Below, in pieces: positions 17,452-28,899 of a stretch of DNA of 64,000 nucleotides. Origin of the DNA: JBFMFR01 sp040752025 (GTDB taxonomy: Bacteria > Chloroflexota > Anaerolineae > Anaerolineales > UBA4823); the NCBI GenBank assembly GCA_040752025.1, contig JBFMFR010000039.1, positions 7,559-71,558 on the forward strand. Direction: 5' to 3'. Made by a program: the position numbers and the translations under genes. The notes under the pieces were generated by a model. That model made no database searches, had not been told where the DNA came from, and saw only the letters and a list, made by a program, of their open reading frames with translations. Within the stretch, counting starts at the first letter, position 1. Each line of letters starts with the position of its first letter.

Positions 17452-17478
17452 AGGGGCAGCGCCTTAGGCACTGCCCCT
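17452..17478. terminator. Hairpin between convergent genes
   Basis: Eight-base stem AGGGGCAG (17452-17459) and CTGCCCCT (17471-17478) with an 11-base loop, lying between two convergent genes. There is no U-tract on either side, so intrinsic termination is uncertain. A related, longer hairpin follows the second FG-GAP gene. Confidence 0.4.
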
Positions 17479-17507
17479 GCCACTACCGGTAAGGCGCGAA
17501 CGAGGAT

Positions 17508-19133
17508 CTAGGGATTATCCATAACGAGGGGGATCCAGGTGCGGTAGGTGTCGATCTCGAGGGCGGCCAGGGACCAACCGAAGTAATCACCCGCTTCGGC
17601 AGCGCCGAGGATGCCAGGGCTGTCCTGGTCGAAGGTCTCGGCGGCGGCGTAGACCAGCCCGGTCATGAAGCCATACAGGATGCTGACTTCGCCGGCATCT
17701 TGCTGCCCGCCCAGGGTGGCACGCGGAGCCGAGATGGCCAGGTCTTCGTAGCCATCGCCGTTGAAGTGGCCGGTGGCCATGGTCCAGCCGAAGGTGTCCC
17801 ACTCGCCCAGAACAACCTGCGAGAACATCTGGTTGCCGTTGGTGCGCAGCCGGCTGGCCGAGCCATAGATGACATGGATGGCCCCGGCGTTGATGGTGGC
17901 GTCCAGGCACTCGAAAGGCACACCGATCACCAGATCATCGTAGGTATCGCCGTTGAAGTTGCCAGTGGTCAGGGAGTAGCCGAAACGATCGGTCAACTCG
18001 GGATCGTCAGGAATGAAGCCAACATCCTGCCGCCAGACCTGGTTGGAGTCCGAGATGCCCGTATCACTGCCGTAGAGCACATTGACCAGGCCGGCATCGC
18101 CGATGGTGCCCAGGTCTTCGAAGGGCGCACCGATGGCCAGGTCGTCACTGCCGTCGCCATCGAAATCGCCAGCCGCTAGGGCAAAGCCGAAAAGGTCGTG
18201 GTCCTCGGCGTCGTCCAGGATGCCGGTGCTGTCCTGGTCCCAGATCTGGCTGCCAGCATCGTCCAGACCAGCGCTGGTGCCATAGATGATGTTGACCGCG
18301 CCAGCCTCGGCGAGCGAGCCCACATCTTCGGCGGGAACACCCACGGCCAGGTCATCGTAGCCGTCCTTGTCGAAGTCGCCAGTAGCCAGGGAGACGCCGA
18401 ACTGGTCGCCAGCCTCGGCGACGCCGGGGATGCCGGGTGTATCCTGGTGCCACAACTGCCAAACGGGATCGTCCAGCCCACTGCTGCTGCCATACAGGAC
18501 CACAACCGCACCGGCTGCATTGGTGGCACCTAAATCTTCGAAAGGCATACCGATGGCCAGGTCATCGAAGCCATTCCCGTCGAAATCACCAACCGCCAGT
18601 ACGTCGCCAAAACGATCGTAAGATTCCGCTCCTCCTTCGCCAAAGTCATCGTTAGACCACATCTGGTTACCGACCGAACTCAAGCCGTCCGGCGCACCGT
18701 ACATGATGTGCACCACACCGGCTTCTATGATCGTATCGATGTCTTCGTAGGGAACACCGATGGCCAGATCGGGCAGGTTATCGCCATTGAAATCCCCGGA
18801 GGCCAGGGAATCGCCGAAGTTATCGCCATCTTCGGTGATACCTTGCATGCCATCCACGCCCTGCATCCAGAGCTGGTTTCCGGGGTCGTCCAGACCCAAC
18901 CACTGGGCGTAGAACACGTTGATCTGGCCTGAATCAGTGAACATATTGCCGCGGTTCTCGCCGGGAACGCCTATGGCCAGGTCATCGTAGGAATCTCCTC
19001 CCAAATAGCTGCCAGAAGTGGCAGCGGGGGCATCCGGCTCCGCATAAGCCGGGTTCAAGATCAGGCTGAAGGCCAGGGCGCACAGGGCCAGGCCACTGAG
19101 GAATTTTTTGATCCAAACTGTTTTTGCGTTCAT
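17508..19133 (-). CDS. FG-GAP repeat (integrin-alpha-like) secreted protein, copy 1
   Basis: Secreted protein of 541 residues with a Sec signal peptide over ~1-33 (cleavage near 'NPAYA-EP'). It is made of about seven FG-GAP blades, each carrying a 'FGxxLAxGDFNGDxxxDLAIGVP' pattern whose D-x-D-G-D loops bind calcium in integrin-alpha propellers. The ATG at 19133 is chosen over upstream alternatives because AGGAG precedes it and its paralogue starts with the same 'MNAKTVWIKK'. It lies in tandem with a paralogue of exactly the same length. The likely role is calcium-dependent adhesion or a surface scaffold. The shared promoter module upstream is described separately. Confidence 0.88.
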   Translation of the reverse strand: MNAKTVWIKKFLSGLALCALAFSLILNPAYAEPDAPAATSGSYLGGDSYDDLAIGVPGENRGNMFTDSGQINVFYAQWLGLDDPGNQLWMQGVDGMQGITEDGDNFGDSLASGDFNGDNLPDLAIGVPYEDIDTIIEAGVVHIMYGAPDGLSSVGNQMWSNDDFGEGGAESYDRFGDVLAVGDFDGNGFDDLAIGMPFEDLGATNAAGAVVVLYGSSSGLDDPVWQLWHQDTPGIPGVAEAGDQFGVSLATGDFDKDGYDDLAVGVPAEDVGSLAEAGAVNIIYGTSAGLDDAGSQIWDQDSTGILDDAEDHDLFGFALAAGDFDGDGSDDLAIGAPFEDLGTIGDAGLVNVLYGSDTGISDSNQVWRQDVGFIPDDPELTDRFGYSLTTGNFNGDTYDDLVIGVPFECLDATINAGAIHVIYGSASRLRTNGNQMFSQVVLGEWDTFGWTMATGHFNGDGYEDLAISAPRATLGGQQDAGEVSILYGFMTGLVYAAAETFDQDSPGILGAAEAGDYFGWSLAALEIDTYRTWIPLVMDNP

Positions 19134-19165
19134 CGCATTCTCCTTTCTTGCATCTTCATGCTTAC

Positions 19166-19285
19166 AGAATAGCAAAACGCGGCGCAATTGTCATCGAGGC
19201 GGAGTACCCTCTTTCAGAATGCGAATCCAGTACTACACTCACTCCTTCCTGGTGAAAACCTGGTACACCAGTACCCTTTCAGGGC
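19166..19285 (-). promoter_or_regulatory. Promoter module with spaced GTAC boxes, copy 1
   Basis: Upstream region of the first FG-GAP gene. On the minus strand a -35 ATGACA (19189-19194) and an extended TGC-TATTCT -10 (19166-19171) are 17 bases apart. Above it lie four GTAC cores at 19204, 19230, 19263 and 19271, three of them within CAGTACC/GGAGTACC contexts. The whole stretch is closely similar to the region upstream of the receiver-domain gene, with the four cores at identical spacing. Confidence 0.7.
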
Positions 19286-19327
19286 TGCAAAACGCCTAAT
19301 GCAGATTCCAGACCCCGGCGAACCAGG

Positions 19328-19356
19328 CAGGGGCAGCGCACGATGCGCTGCCCCTG
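19328..19356. terminator. Strong hairpin downstream of FG-GAP copy 2
   Basis: Perfect 13-base stem CAGGGGCAGCGCA (19328-19340) paired with 19344-19356 around a three-base loop. It sits about 30 bases past the stop of the upstream minus-strand gene. No U-tract follows, so it may stabilise the mRNA end or act with Rho. Sequence next to it (GTAAGGCGCGAACGAGGATC) is shared with the 3' flank of copy 1. Confidence 0.5.
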
Positions 19357-19384
19357 TCGCTCCCGGTAAGGCGCGAACGAGGAT

Positions 19385-21010
19385 CTAGGGATGATCCATA
19401 ACGAGGGGGATCCAGGTGCGGTAGGTGTCGATCTCGAGGGCGGCCAGAGACCAACCGAAGTAATCACCCGCTTCGGCTGTACCGAGGATGCCGGGAGTAT
19501 TCTGATCGAAGGTATCGGCACCGGCGGTTACCAGGCCAGGTGTGAAGCCGTAGAGAATGCTGACTTCACCAGCGTCCACCTGTCCGCCAACGGTGGCGCG
19601 GGGCGCACCGATGGCCAGGTCTTCGTAGCCGTCACCGTTGAAGTGCCCGGCAGCCAGCGACCAGCCGAAGGTATCCCAGTCACCCAGAACGGCCTGCGAG
19701 AACATCTGGTTGCCATTGACGCTCAGCCGCCCGCCTGTACCGTAAATAATGTGGATGGCCCCGGCGTTGAAAACGGAGTCCAGGCTCTCGTAGGGCACGC
19801 CGATCGCCAGATCATCGTAGGTATCGGCGTCGAAGTCACCGGTAGCCAGGGAATAGCCGAAGCGGTCATTCAACTCGGGGTCGTCGGGGACAAGGCCGAT
19901 ACCCTGATGCCAGACCTGGTCGGTATCCGAGATGCCCGTCTCGCTGCCGTAGAGCACGTTGACCATGCCAGCATCCACTATGCCATCGAGATCTTCGTAG
20001 GGCACGCCGATGGCCAGATCATCTTTGCCATCGCCGTTGAAATCGCCAGCCGCCAGGGTAGAGCCAAATTGATCATCGGTTTCAGAAACATCCAAGATGT
20101 TTGGGCTGTCCTGATACCAGATCTGGTTACCAACAGAACTCAAGCCATATTCAGAACCATAAATGATGTTGACTACGCCAGCGTTGTTGATGGCGCCCAC
20201 ATCATCCGTTGGGACACCCACGGCCAGATCTTCGAAGCCATCTCCATTAAAATCACCACTGGCAAGGGCATCGCCAAACCGGTCGTTATCATTACGGACG
20301 CCCACGATGTCAGGAATATCCTGGTGCCATATTCGAAAGCCCGACCTTGATAAGCCACTGCTGGTGCCATACAGGGTCGTTACCACGCCGCAGTTGATAA
20401 AACCATCTACATCCTCCTGGGGCGCACCGATAGCCAGATCATCAAAACCATCTCCATCGAAATCGCCAACTGCCAGAGCATAACCGAAATAATCACTCAC
20501 TTCAGCCAAAGTGACTCCAATGTCATTGTCGCTCCATATTTGATCACCAGTCGAGCCCAGGCCATCTACCATGCCGTACATAATGTGTACCACACCGGCA
20601 TCCGACACACCTCCCACATCTTCATAAGGCACTCCAATAGCCAAATCGGGCAGATTATCGCCGTTGAAATCGCCGGACGCCAAGACACGGCCAAAGTTAT
20701 CGTAATCTTCCATGCCATCCAAGATGCCATCCACACCCTGCATCCACACCTGGTTGCCGGTATCACTCGGGCCCCACCATTGGCTATAGAGCACACTGAT
20801 CTGTCCAGAGGCGTCGAACGTGGTGCCATAGCTCTCATGAGGAACACCAATGGCCAGGTCTGCGTAAGGATCCCCTCCCAGATAACTGCCGGATGTGGCG
20901 GAGGGGGCATCCGGCTCAGCATAAGCCGGGTGCAAGATCAAACCGAAGGCCAGGGCGCACAGGGCCAGGCCACTGAGGACTTTTTTAATCCAAACTGTTT
21001 TTGCATTCAT
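19385..21010 (-). CDS. FG-GAP repeat secreted protein, copy 2
   Basis: Paralogue of the neighbouring FG-GAP protein, also 541 residues, starting with the same 'MNAKTVWIKK' signal peptide and ending 'YRTWIPLVMDHP' versus '...MDNP' in copy 1. Seven or so blades with 'GDFNGDGxxDLAIGVP' calcium loops are visible along residues 40-520. Start and ribosome-binding site (AGGAG) are identical to copy 1, as are about 27 bases of 3' flank, so the pair arose by tandem duplication including flanks. It lies 44 bases downstream of a receiver-domain gene on the same strand and may be co-transcribed with it. Confidence 0.88.
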   Translation of the reverse strand: MNAKTVWIKKVLSGLALCALAFGLILHPAYAEPDAPSATSGSYLGGDPYADLAIGVPHESYGTTFDASGQISVLYSQWWGPSDTGNQVWMQGVDGILDGMEDYDNFGRVLASGDFNGDNLPDLAIGVPYEDVGGVSDAGVVHIMYGMVDGLGSTGDQIWSDNDIGVTLAEVSDYFGYALAVGDFDGDGFDDLAIGAPQEDVDGFINCGVVTTLYGTSSGLSRSGFRIWHQDIPDIVGVRNDNDRFGDALASGDFNGDGFEDLAVGVPTDDVGAINNAGVVNIIYGSEYGLSSVGNQIWYQDSPNILDVSETDDQFGSTLAAGDFNGDGKDDLAIGVPYEDLDGIVDAGMVNVLYGSETGISDTDQVWHQGIGLVPDDPELNDRFGYSLATGDFDADTYDDLAIGVPYESLDSVFNAGAIHIIYGTGGRLSVNGNQMFSQAVLGDWDTFGWSLAAGHFNGDGYEDLAIGAPRATVGGQVDAGEVSILYGFTPGLVTAGADTFDQNTPGILGTAEAGDYFGWSLAALEIDTYRTWIPLVMDHP

Positions 21011-21054
21011 CGCATTCTCCTATGTTGGTATGGGCTATTGATATTGGGATTTGG

Positions 21055-21444
21055 TTACGATTGCGGACCGCAGACCCAGGTGCGAACCAGGGCCAGGTCC
21101 AGGGCATCTTTAGGGATGAAGCTTTCTGCGCCGATGGCGGCCGCGGCGGATTGAAATAAATCCACCTGGCCATCATAGGCGCTGACCAGGATCAGGCGGG
21201 TCAACGGAGAGACCTGCCGGATGCGGTGGGCAGCCTGGATACCAGTGACACCTTCCAGGAACAGGTCGATCACCGCCAGGTCGGGCTGCAGGGACTCGGC
21301 CAGGGCCTGGGCGGTGGGAATATCGCCAGCTTCGCCAACCACTTGCAGCCCGGCGGCCGCCAACAACTGACTCAGGGTCCGCCGGAAGCCGGCCTGGTCA
21401 TCGAGGATCAAGACACGCAGGGGAACGTTTGGGGTTATATTCAT
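21055..21444 (-). CDS. Stand-alone receiver-domain response regulator
   Basis: CheY-like receiver of 129 residues with no output domain. The acidic pair is 'ILDDQAG', the phospho-acceptor aspartate lies in 'LAVIDLFLEG', and the switch residues are 'LVSAYD' and the lysine of 'SFIPKDAL'. It may signal by protein contact, perhaps with the NarL-type regulator encoded just upstream. The start at 21444 is favoured; a GTG at 21450 is possible. The predicted -10 box (21451-21456) ends six bases before the ATG, so the transcript would be leaderless. The FG-GAP gene follows 44 bases later on the same strand, suggesting a shared operon. Confidence 0.85.
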   Translation of the reverse strand: MNITPNVPLRVLILDDQAGFRRTLSQLLAAAGLQVVGEAGDIPTAQALAESLQPDLAVIDLFLEGVTGIQAAHRIRQVSPLTRLILVSAYDGQVDLFQSAAAAIGAESFIPKDALDLALVRTWVCGPQS

Positions 21445-21450
21445 GCCCAC

Positions 21451-21570
21451 AGGATAGCAGACTGCGGCGATGTTGACATCGAGGCGGAGTACCCTTTTTC
21501 AGGCTGTGAATCCAGTACTACACTCACCCCTTTCAGGCAAAAACCTGGTACACCAGTACCCTTTCAAACC
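21451..21570 (-). promoter_or_regulatory. Promoter module with spaced GTAC boxes, copy 2
   Basis: Second copy of the module at 19166-19285, here in front of the receiver-domain gene. On the minus strand ATGTCA (21474-21479) and TGC-TATCCT (21451-21456) form -35 and -10 boxes 17 bases apart. GTAC cores at 21489, 21515, 21548 and 21556 repeat the 26/33/8-base steps of copy 1. Conservation of spacing implies fixed protein contacts. Confidence 0.7.
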
Positions 21571-21589
21571 GATAAGTTACCCGACAAAC

Positions 21590-21613
21590 AAAAAAAAGCC
21601 CCCTTGCGGGGGC
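21590..21613 (-). terminator. Intrinsic terminator of the NarL-type regulator gene
   Basis: On the minus strand a six-base GC stem (21608-21613 with 21598-21603, loop GCAA) is followed by a run of eight T (from 21597 downward). It lies 47 bases past the stop of the LuxR/NarL-type gene. Confidence 0.85.
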
Positions 21614-21659
21614 CTACAAACTGTAATATGGACTTTCCTTCGGCTCTGTTTTCCGTCCC

Positions 21660-22319
21660 CTAATCTTCCACCTTAGCCAACCCAGTGCGGATGGCATACA
21701 GGACGGCCTCGGTGCGTGAGGCGACGCCCAGCTTGCCGTAGATGGTGCTGACGTGGTTCTGGACGGTGCGAGTGGCAACTACCAGGCGCTCGGCGATGGC
21801 GTTGTTGTCCAGGCCCTGGGCGATCAAGCGCAGGACCTCCAGCTCGCGTCCGGTCAGGGGTTCGATTGGCTTCTCCCGCAGAGCAGCCTGGGCCGGCGGG
21901 GATTGCACGGCGCGACGGACCACCTGGCTGGCGACCGCCGGGCTGAGCCAGCTTTCACCGCAGGCAGCCGCCCGCACCGCGGAAAGGAGGGCTTCCAGGG
22001 CTTCATCCTTGAGCACGTAGCCCACGGCGCCGCTCTCCAGCAAGCCGAAGACGGTCTGGCTGTCGGCCTGCACGGTCAGGATCAGGATGGCGGTGGAGTC
22101 GCCCTGCTGGTGGAGCTGCTGGGTGACCTGCACACCGTTGATGTCCGGTAAGTTGACATCCAGAACGAGCACGTCCGGGGTATGTTCGGCCACCAGGCGC
22201 AGAGCATCTGCCCCACAGGCCCCCTCGGCCAGGATGGCGACGTCCGGGGCAGCTTCCAGGATCATGCGCATCCCCGCCCGGACAATAGGGTGGTCGTCGA
22301 CAATCACGACACGGATCAT
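21660..22319 (-). CDS. NarL/FixJ-family response regulator
   Basis: DNA-binding response regulator of 219 residues. Receiver domain at 1-120: 'VIVDDHPIVRAG' acidic pair, phospho-aspartate in 'VLVLDVNLPD' near residue 54, 'ILTVQ' and the lysine of 'YVLKDEAL'. A LuxR-type helix-turn-helix at ~150-215 carries 'LTGRELEVLRLIAQGLDN' and 'VQNHVSTIYGKL'. No cognate histidine kinase is adjacent, but a receiver-only protein gene follows it on the same strand beyond the terminator. It is a candidate binder of the nearby repeated GTAC boxes (inference). Confidence 0.9.
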   Translation of the reverse strand: MIRVVIVDDHPIVRAGMRMILEAAPDVAILAEGACGADALRLVAEHTPDVLVLDVNLPDINGVQVTQQLHQQGDSTAILILTVQADSQTVFGLLESGAVGYVLKDEALEALLSAVRAAACGESWLSPAVASQVVRRAVQSPPAQAALREKPIEPLTGRELEVLRLIAQGLDNNAIAERLVVATRTVQNHVSTIYGKLGVASRTEAVLYAIRTGLAKVED

Positions 22320-22375
22320 CGAATACCATTATAGCAGAATGAGCACCCTACTTTCAACCAATCCGGAATAAAAAA

Positions 22376-22407
22376 GACCTGACAGGTTTCTGAAAACCTG
22401 TCAGGTC
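22376..22407 (-). terminator. Intrinsic terminator of ppdK
   Basis: Perfect 14-base stem (22376-22389 with 22394-22407) around a CTGA loop. On the minus strand it is followed by TTTTTTATT, and it begins 37 bases past the ppdK stop codon. Confidence 0.9.
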
Positions 22408-22443
22408 CTGGTTCAAGAAAGAACTATCGCCTTATGGCGGTGT

Positions 22444-25215
<2,772 letters not shown>

Positions 25216-25344
25216 CATTTTTCTCCTAAGATTTGATATGATTTCACTCGGCGAACACCAACCGTATAGTTTACCACAATTCCCGAGCCCGAAAGCCGGT
25301 CGGGCCCGACAATAACCAATTTCAATCCCTGGTTTTCTCAAGGG

Positions 25345-25350
25345 TATAAT
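25345..25350 (+). promoter_or_regulatory. -10 box for the two-component operon
   Basis: TATAAT in the divergent interval between ppdK and the OmpR-type regulator, 38 bases upstream of the regulator's ATG. A clear -35 box is not seen. Confidence 0.5.
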
Positions 25351-25388
25351 ACATGCACTCAAAATTGAGGTCACTTGCGTAGGGAAAT

Positions 25389-26084
25389 ATGCCAGCAGAA
25401 TGCATCCTGATTGTCGAAGATGAACGCGCCGTGGCCCGCAGCCTGCAATACAGCCTGGAGAGGGAAGGCTTCAACGTGCTGTGGGCCGACAACGGCCAAA
25501 GGGCCCTGGAAATGATCCAGGCGCGCCAGCCGCACCTGATCCTGCTCGATATCCGTCTGCCGGACATCAGCGGCTTCGATGTGTGCCGCCAACTGCGCCG
25601 GCAAGGGGCGCGCCAGCCGGTGGTGATGCTGACCGCTCGCGACGAAGCCATCGACAAGGTATTGGGGCTGGAGCTGGGCGCCGACGATTACGTGGTGAAA
25701 CCTTATGACTTGCGCGAATTGATCGCCCGCATCCGGGCTTTGCTACGCAGAGCTTACGGCGAACTGGCGGAAAGCGCGCCGGAGCGGCTGCGCTTTGGGG
25801 AAATCGAGATCGACTTGCAACAGTTACGCGTGACGCGCGGCGGGGAAACGGTCTACCTGACGCCCACCGAGTTCCGGGTGCTGCGCTACCTGGCGCAAAA
25901 CCCGGACCGCCCAATCGGGCGTGCAGCTCTGATCGAAGCTGTGTGGGGTTATTCTTCCGAGATCGGCAGCGACCGCACCATCGACGTGTACATCCGCCAC
26001 CTGCGGGAGAAGCTGGAAGACGACCCGGCGCAGCCAAGCTGGATCGTGACCGTGCGCGGGATAGGGTACAAATTCGAGCGCTAA
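25389..26084 (+). CDS. OmpR/PhoB-family response regulator
   Basis: Response regulator of 231 residues. The receiver domain (1-118) shows 'IVEDERAVAR', the phospho-aspartate in 'LILLDIRLPD' near 54, 'MLTARDE' and the lysine of 'YVVKPYDL'. The C-terminal winged helix (~130-230) has 'LTPTEFRVLRYLAQN' and the recognition region 'DRTIDVYIRHLREKL'. It is the first gene of a regulator-kinase pair; the histidine kinase starts 135 bases later on the same strand. The target genes are not evident. Confidence 0.92.
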   Translation: MPAECILIVEDERAVARSLQYSLEREGFNVLWADNGQRALEMIQARQPHLILLDIRLPDISGFDVCRQLRRQGARQPVVMLTARDEAIDKVLGLELGADDYVVKPYDLRELIARIRALLRRAYGELAESAPERLRFGEIEIDLQQLRVTRGGETVYLTPTEFRVLRYLAQNPDRPIGRAALIEAVWGYSSEIGSDRTIDVYIRHLREKLEDDPAQPSWIVTVRGIGYKFER

Positions 26085-26219
26085 CTGGATCTTGGCCTGA
26101 GCCGGCTGGGTCCAAGCCTGCATTGTTGCGATTTCTTAACCAAACCTCAAACCCAACGCAACCTCCATTTGCTAAAATTCTAGCAAGCGAGTTCAGAATC
26201 ATCCTTTGGAGGTGTTCCT

Positions 26220-27860
26220 ATGTTTCGTTCGATCCGCTGGCGTTTGATCTTCAGTTTCATGCTGATCGCCCTGCTGGCAGTCGGCGCGGTGGGGCTGTTG
26301 TCGCTCAAAATCGTGGCTTACCAGACCCGGCAGCAGCAAATCGCCAACTTGCGAGCCAGCGCCCGTTCCATCGCCCAACAGGCGGCGACGCTGATCCACC
26401 CGAGTATGGACATGGATGGCCTGAAGCAACTGGCCGAGACCGCCTCGCTGGTAAGCAACGCACGTGTGCGCATCCTGAACGCCGAGGATAAGACGGTGGT
26501 CGATTCTGGCCTGCCCAATCCGAAGCAACGCGTGTGGTTGACGATCCTGCCAGCAGGGTCGATGACCATCCTGCGCGAGGAGTCGCGCAACGCGGCCCCA
26601 TTGATTTACTCGATTGTAATTTCAGGCACTGTAGAAACCTTCCTGGAAGATTTGCCCTCTACAACGATCTTTACTTATACGCTGAGTAACGAGAAACTCT
26701 GGCTAGAGCCTGGAATCATTACGCCGCTCGAAATCGAAGAAATCGATGCAGATCTGGAAGGCATTACCAACGATGTGCCCCGAACGGATGCATCCAGAGT
26801 GCGCGCGGCAGGCCAGGGGCAACGCCTGGGGACCACGGTCAGCGCGCCGATCACAACCCGCGACCTTAGGCTGGGTTATGTGGAACTGAGCGAGGCGCTG
26901 GATACCAGCGCGGGGCTTTTGGACACGTTGGCACAAGCGCTGATCTACGCCGGCCTGGGGGCGATCCTGCTGGCAGCCCTGCTGGGATTGTGGATCAGCC
27001 AACGATTGGCATCACCGCTGCGCCGCCTGGCGGACACCGCCGGGCGCATGGGCGCGGGAGACCTGGCCGCCAGGGCGGAGGTCAAACCCGGTGGAGAAAT
27101 CGGCGGACTGGCGAGCCAGTTCAACCAAATGGCTGAACAACTGCAAACCAGTTTCCAACAACTGGAAAGCGAGCGCGACGCGCTGCGGCGCTTCATTGCG
27201 GATGCTTCGCACGAGCTGCGCACGCCGATCACGGCCCTGAAGAACTTCAACACTTTGCTGATCGGCTCCGCTCCTGGCGAGCCCCAGGCCGAGTTCGCCG
27301 CCGAAAGCCAGGCACAGATCGAGCGGCTGGAATGGATTACGCAAAGCCTGCTGGACCTCTCGCGCCTGGACGCCGGCCTGCTACAGTTCGAGCTGATGGA
27401 CCACGACCTGCGCGAGATTATCGAAGGGGTACTGGCGGCCTTCAGACCTCAGGCCGGCGAGAAAAACATCACTCTGAGCGCCAATCTACCGGATGAGCCC
27501 GTTACTTTGCACTGCGACCGGGCCCGCCTGGAGGTGGCTTTGCGCAACCTGCTGGACAATGCGATCAAGTTCACACCCTCCAGTGGAACTGTGGAGGTTA
27601 TGGCAGAGTGCGATGCGGAGCACATTACCGTGAGGGTGCGCGACAACGGGGCGGGCATCCAACCCGAAGACCTGCCGCACATCTTTAAGCGCTTCTACCG
27701 CGGAAGGCAGCACAGCGAGCAAGGCAGCGGGCTGGGACTGGCCATCGTGAAAAGCATCGTCGAAGCGCACCACGGGCAGGTGTCTGTGAAGAGCACACCC
27801 GAGGTGGGTACGACTTTCATCCTGGAATGGCCAACCCCCGGAGGCGACTCGAGCGCTTAG
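26220..27860 (+). CDS. Membrane sensor histidine kinase
   Basis: Sensor kinase of 546 residues paired with the preceding OmpR-type regulator. TM1 lies at ~8-30, an extracytoplasmic sensor region at ~31-235 and TM2 at ~238-258. A HAMP linker ('SPLRRLADTAGRMGAGDLAAR') spans ~259-310. The phospho-accepting histidine is in 'ADASHELRTPITAL' near 329. The ATPase has the N-box 'LRNLLDNAIKFTP', the G1 box 'VRDNGAGIQ' and the G2 box 'GSGLGLAIVKS'. GGAGG precedes the ATG by nine bases. The 3' end overlaps the convergent acetyltransferase gene by four bases. The ligand is unknown. Confidence 0.93.
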   Translation: MFRSIRWRLIFSFMLIALLAVGAVGLLSLKIVAYQTRQQQIANLRASARSIAQQAATLIHPSMDMDGLKQLAETASLVSNARVRILNAEDKTVVDSGLPNPKQRVWLTILPAGSMTILREESRNAAPLIYSIVISGTVETFLEDLPSTTIFTYTLSNEKLWLEPGIITPLEIEEIDADLEGITNDVPRTDASRVRAAGQGQRLGTTVSAPITTRDLRLGYVELSEALDTSAGLLDTLAQALIYAGLGAILLAALLGLWISQRLASPLRRLADTAGRMGAGDLAARAEVKPGGEIGGLASQFNQMAEQLQTSFQQLESERDALRRFIADASHELRTPITALKNFNTLLIGSAPGEPQAEFAAESQAQIERLEWITQSLLDLSRLDAGLLQFELMDHDLREIIEGVLAAFRPQAGEKNITLSANLPDEPVTLHCDRARLEVALRNLLDNAIKFTPSSGTVEVMAECDAEHITVRVRDNGAGIQPEDLPHIFKRFYRGRQHSEQGSGLGLAIVKSIVEAHHGQVSVKSTPEVGTTFILEWPTPGGDSSA

Positions 27861-28780
27861 GCAACCGGTTTAGCAAACCACAAACGCGCCTCAGTCACTT
27901 CAAAGCCTACCGACGCCGCCAGGGCCTGCATGGCGGCGTTTTCACTGCTGGTAGCCAGCACGGCGGTATCGATGCCACGCTCCCTGAGCAAGTGCATGCC
28001 GCGCAGCAGCAGCGCCCGGCCCAGGCCACGCTTCTGGTAGTCGGGATGGCAGGCTACCGGGTCGGTGAAGCCCTCATTGCGTCCGGTGCGCTGGTTCTCC
28101 TCCTGGCTGATCTGCACCATACAATAGGCGGCCAGACGGCCGTCCGGGGCGACCACCACCAGATCGGTCTGCAGTTCGTATTCTACAGCCTGCAGCATGG
28201 CCAGGCGTTCTTCGACAGTCATATGGTCCGTGCCAAAGGCTGCCCGGTGCAAAGCCACCCAGGCTTCGACCTCGTCCACGCCGCCCGAAGGGCGAATCGT
28301 GAAACCCGGCGGCAGAGTTGGCTCGGGGATGACATCACCCAACGGGCGGGCATAGTGCAGCGAGCACTGCGACAGGCGCTCGAAGCCGTGCCGTTCCAGA
28401 AAACTCAGCCGCTCGGGGTTGTCTTCCCGGCAAGAAGCATCCAGGGTGATTTGCTCACCCGAGGCTTGCATGCGGCGGCGGATGCAAGTCTCGCCCCAAC
28501 CGACGATTTCAGCTTCCATCTCGGGGCCAGCAGCACGGGGATCGAGCTCAAAGATTAAGTTGTTGTAAGCATCCACGATGGCAAAGGCAACCAGCTTCCC
28601 ATCCTGGGTATGCCACAACCTGGTGTCCGCCTGCGTCTCCGACAGGCTAAGAATCTCGCGCAAGTCGACCACCCCGGGCGGATCGGCGACCCACTGCGGC
28701 GGGCGGACTGCCAGGAGCAGGTTGATGAGGGTCTGCAAATCGTGTTCTCCGGCATAAAGGCGGCTAGATAAATTCAACAT
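27857..28780 (-). CDS. Two-domain GNAT acetyltransferase
   Basis: Protein of 307 residues with two tandem GNAT folds. The N-terminal half is degenerate. The C-terminal half keeps the acetyl-CoA-binding motif A 'QKRGLGRALLLRG' near 240 and the preceding strand 'GFTDPVACHPDYQ'. This architecture resembles other two-domain GNATs in this window (33846-34793 and the remnant at 52097-52771). The substrate cannot be predicted. AAGGAG precedes the ATG, and an inverted repeat in the leader may be an operator. Confidence 0.85.
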   Translation of the reverse strand: MLNLSSRLYAGEHDLQTLINLLLAVRPPQWVADPPGVVDLREILSLSETQADTRLWHTQDGKLVAFAIVDAYNNLIFELDPRAAGPEMEAEIVGWGETCIRRRMQASGEQITLDASCREDNPERLSFLERHGFERLSQCSLHYARPLGDVIPEPTLPPGFTIRPSGGVDEVEAWVALHRAAFGTDHMTVEERLAMLQAVEYELQTDLVVVAPDGRLAAYCMVQISQEENQRTGRNEGFTDPVACHPDYQKRGLGRALLLRGMHLLRERGIDTAVLATSSENAAMQALAASVGFEVTEARLWFAKPVA

Positions 28781-28802
28781 GATGTGTGCTCCTTGTAATA
28801 AG

Positions 28803-28833
28803 ATCGTATAACAATGCTGCTATATTATACGAT
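28803..28833. promoter_or_regulatory. Inverted repeat in the leader of the GNAT gene
   Basis: Perfect nine-base arms ATCGTATAA (28803-28811) and TTATACGAT (28825-28833) separated by 13 bases, 23 bases upstream of the GNAT start. The distal arm overlaps a minus-strand TATAAT (28824-28829), so a dimeric repressor bound here would block initiation. Confidence 0.5.
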
Positions 28834-28899
28834 TGACAGGGCACGAAGTTCATAATCCGTTGAAATTACAGCTCGACTCTCCCCCTCACCCGTGTAGCT

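Noticed and set aside
17452..17478. Hairpin as a clear intrinsic terminator
   Set aside because: No T-run follows on either strand, so it was listed only as a possible terminator.
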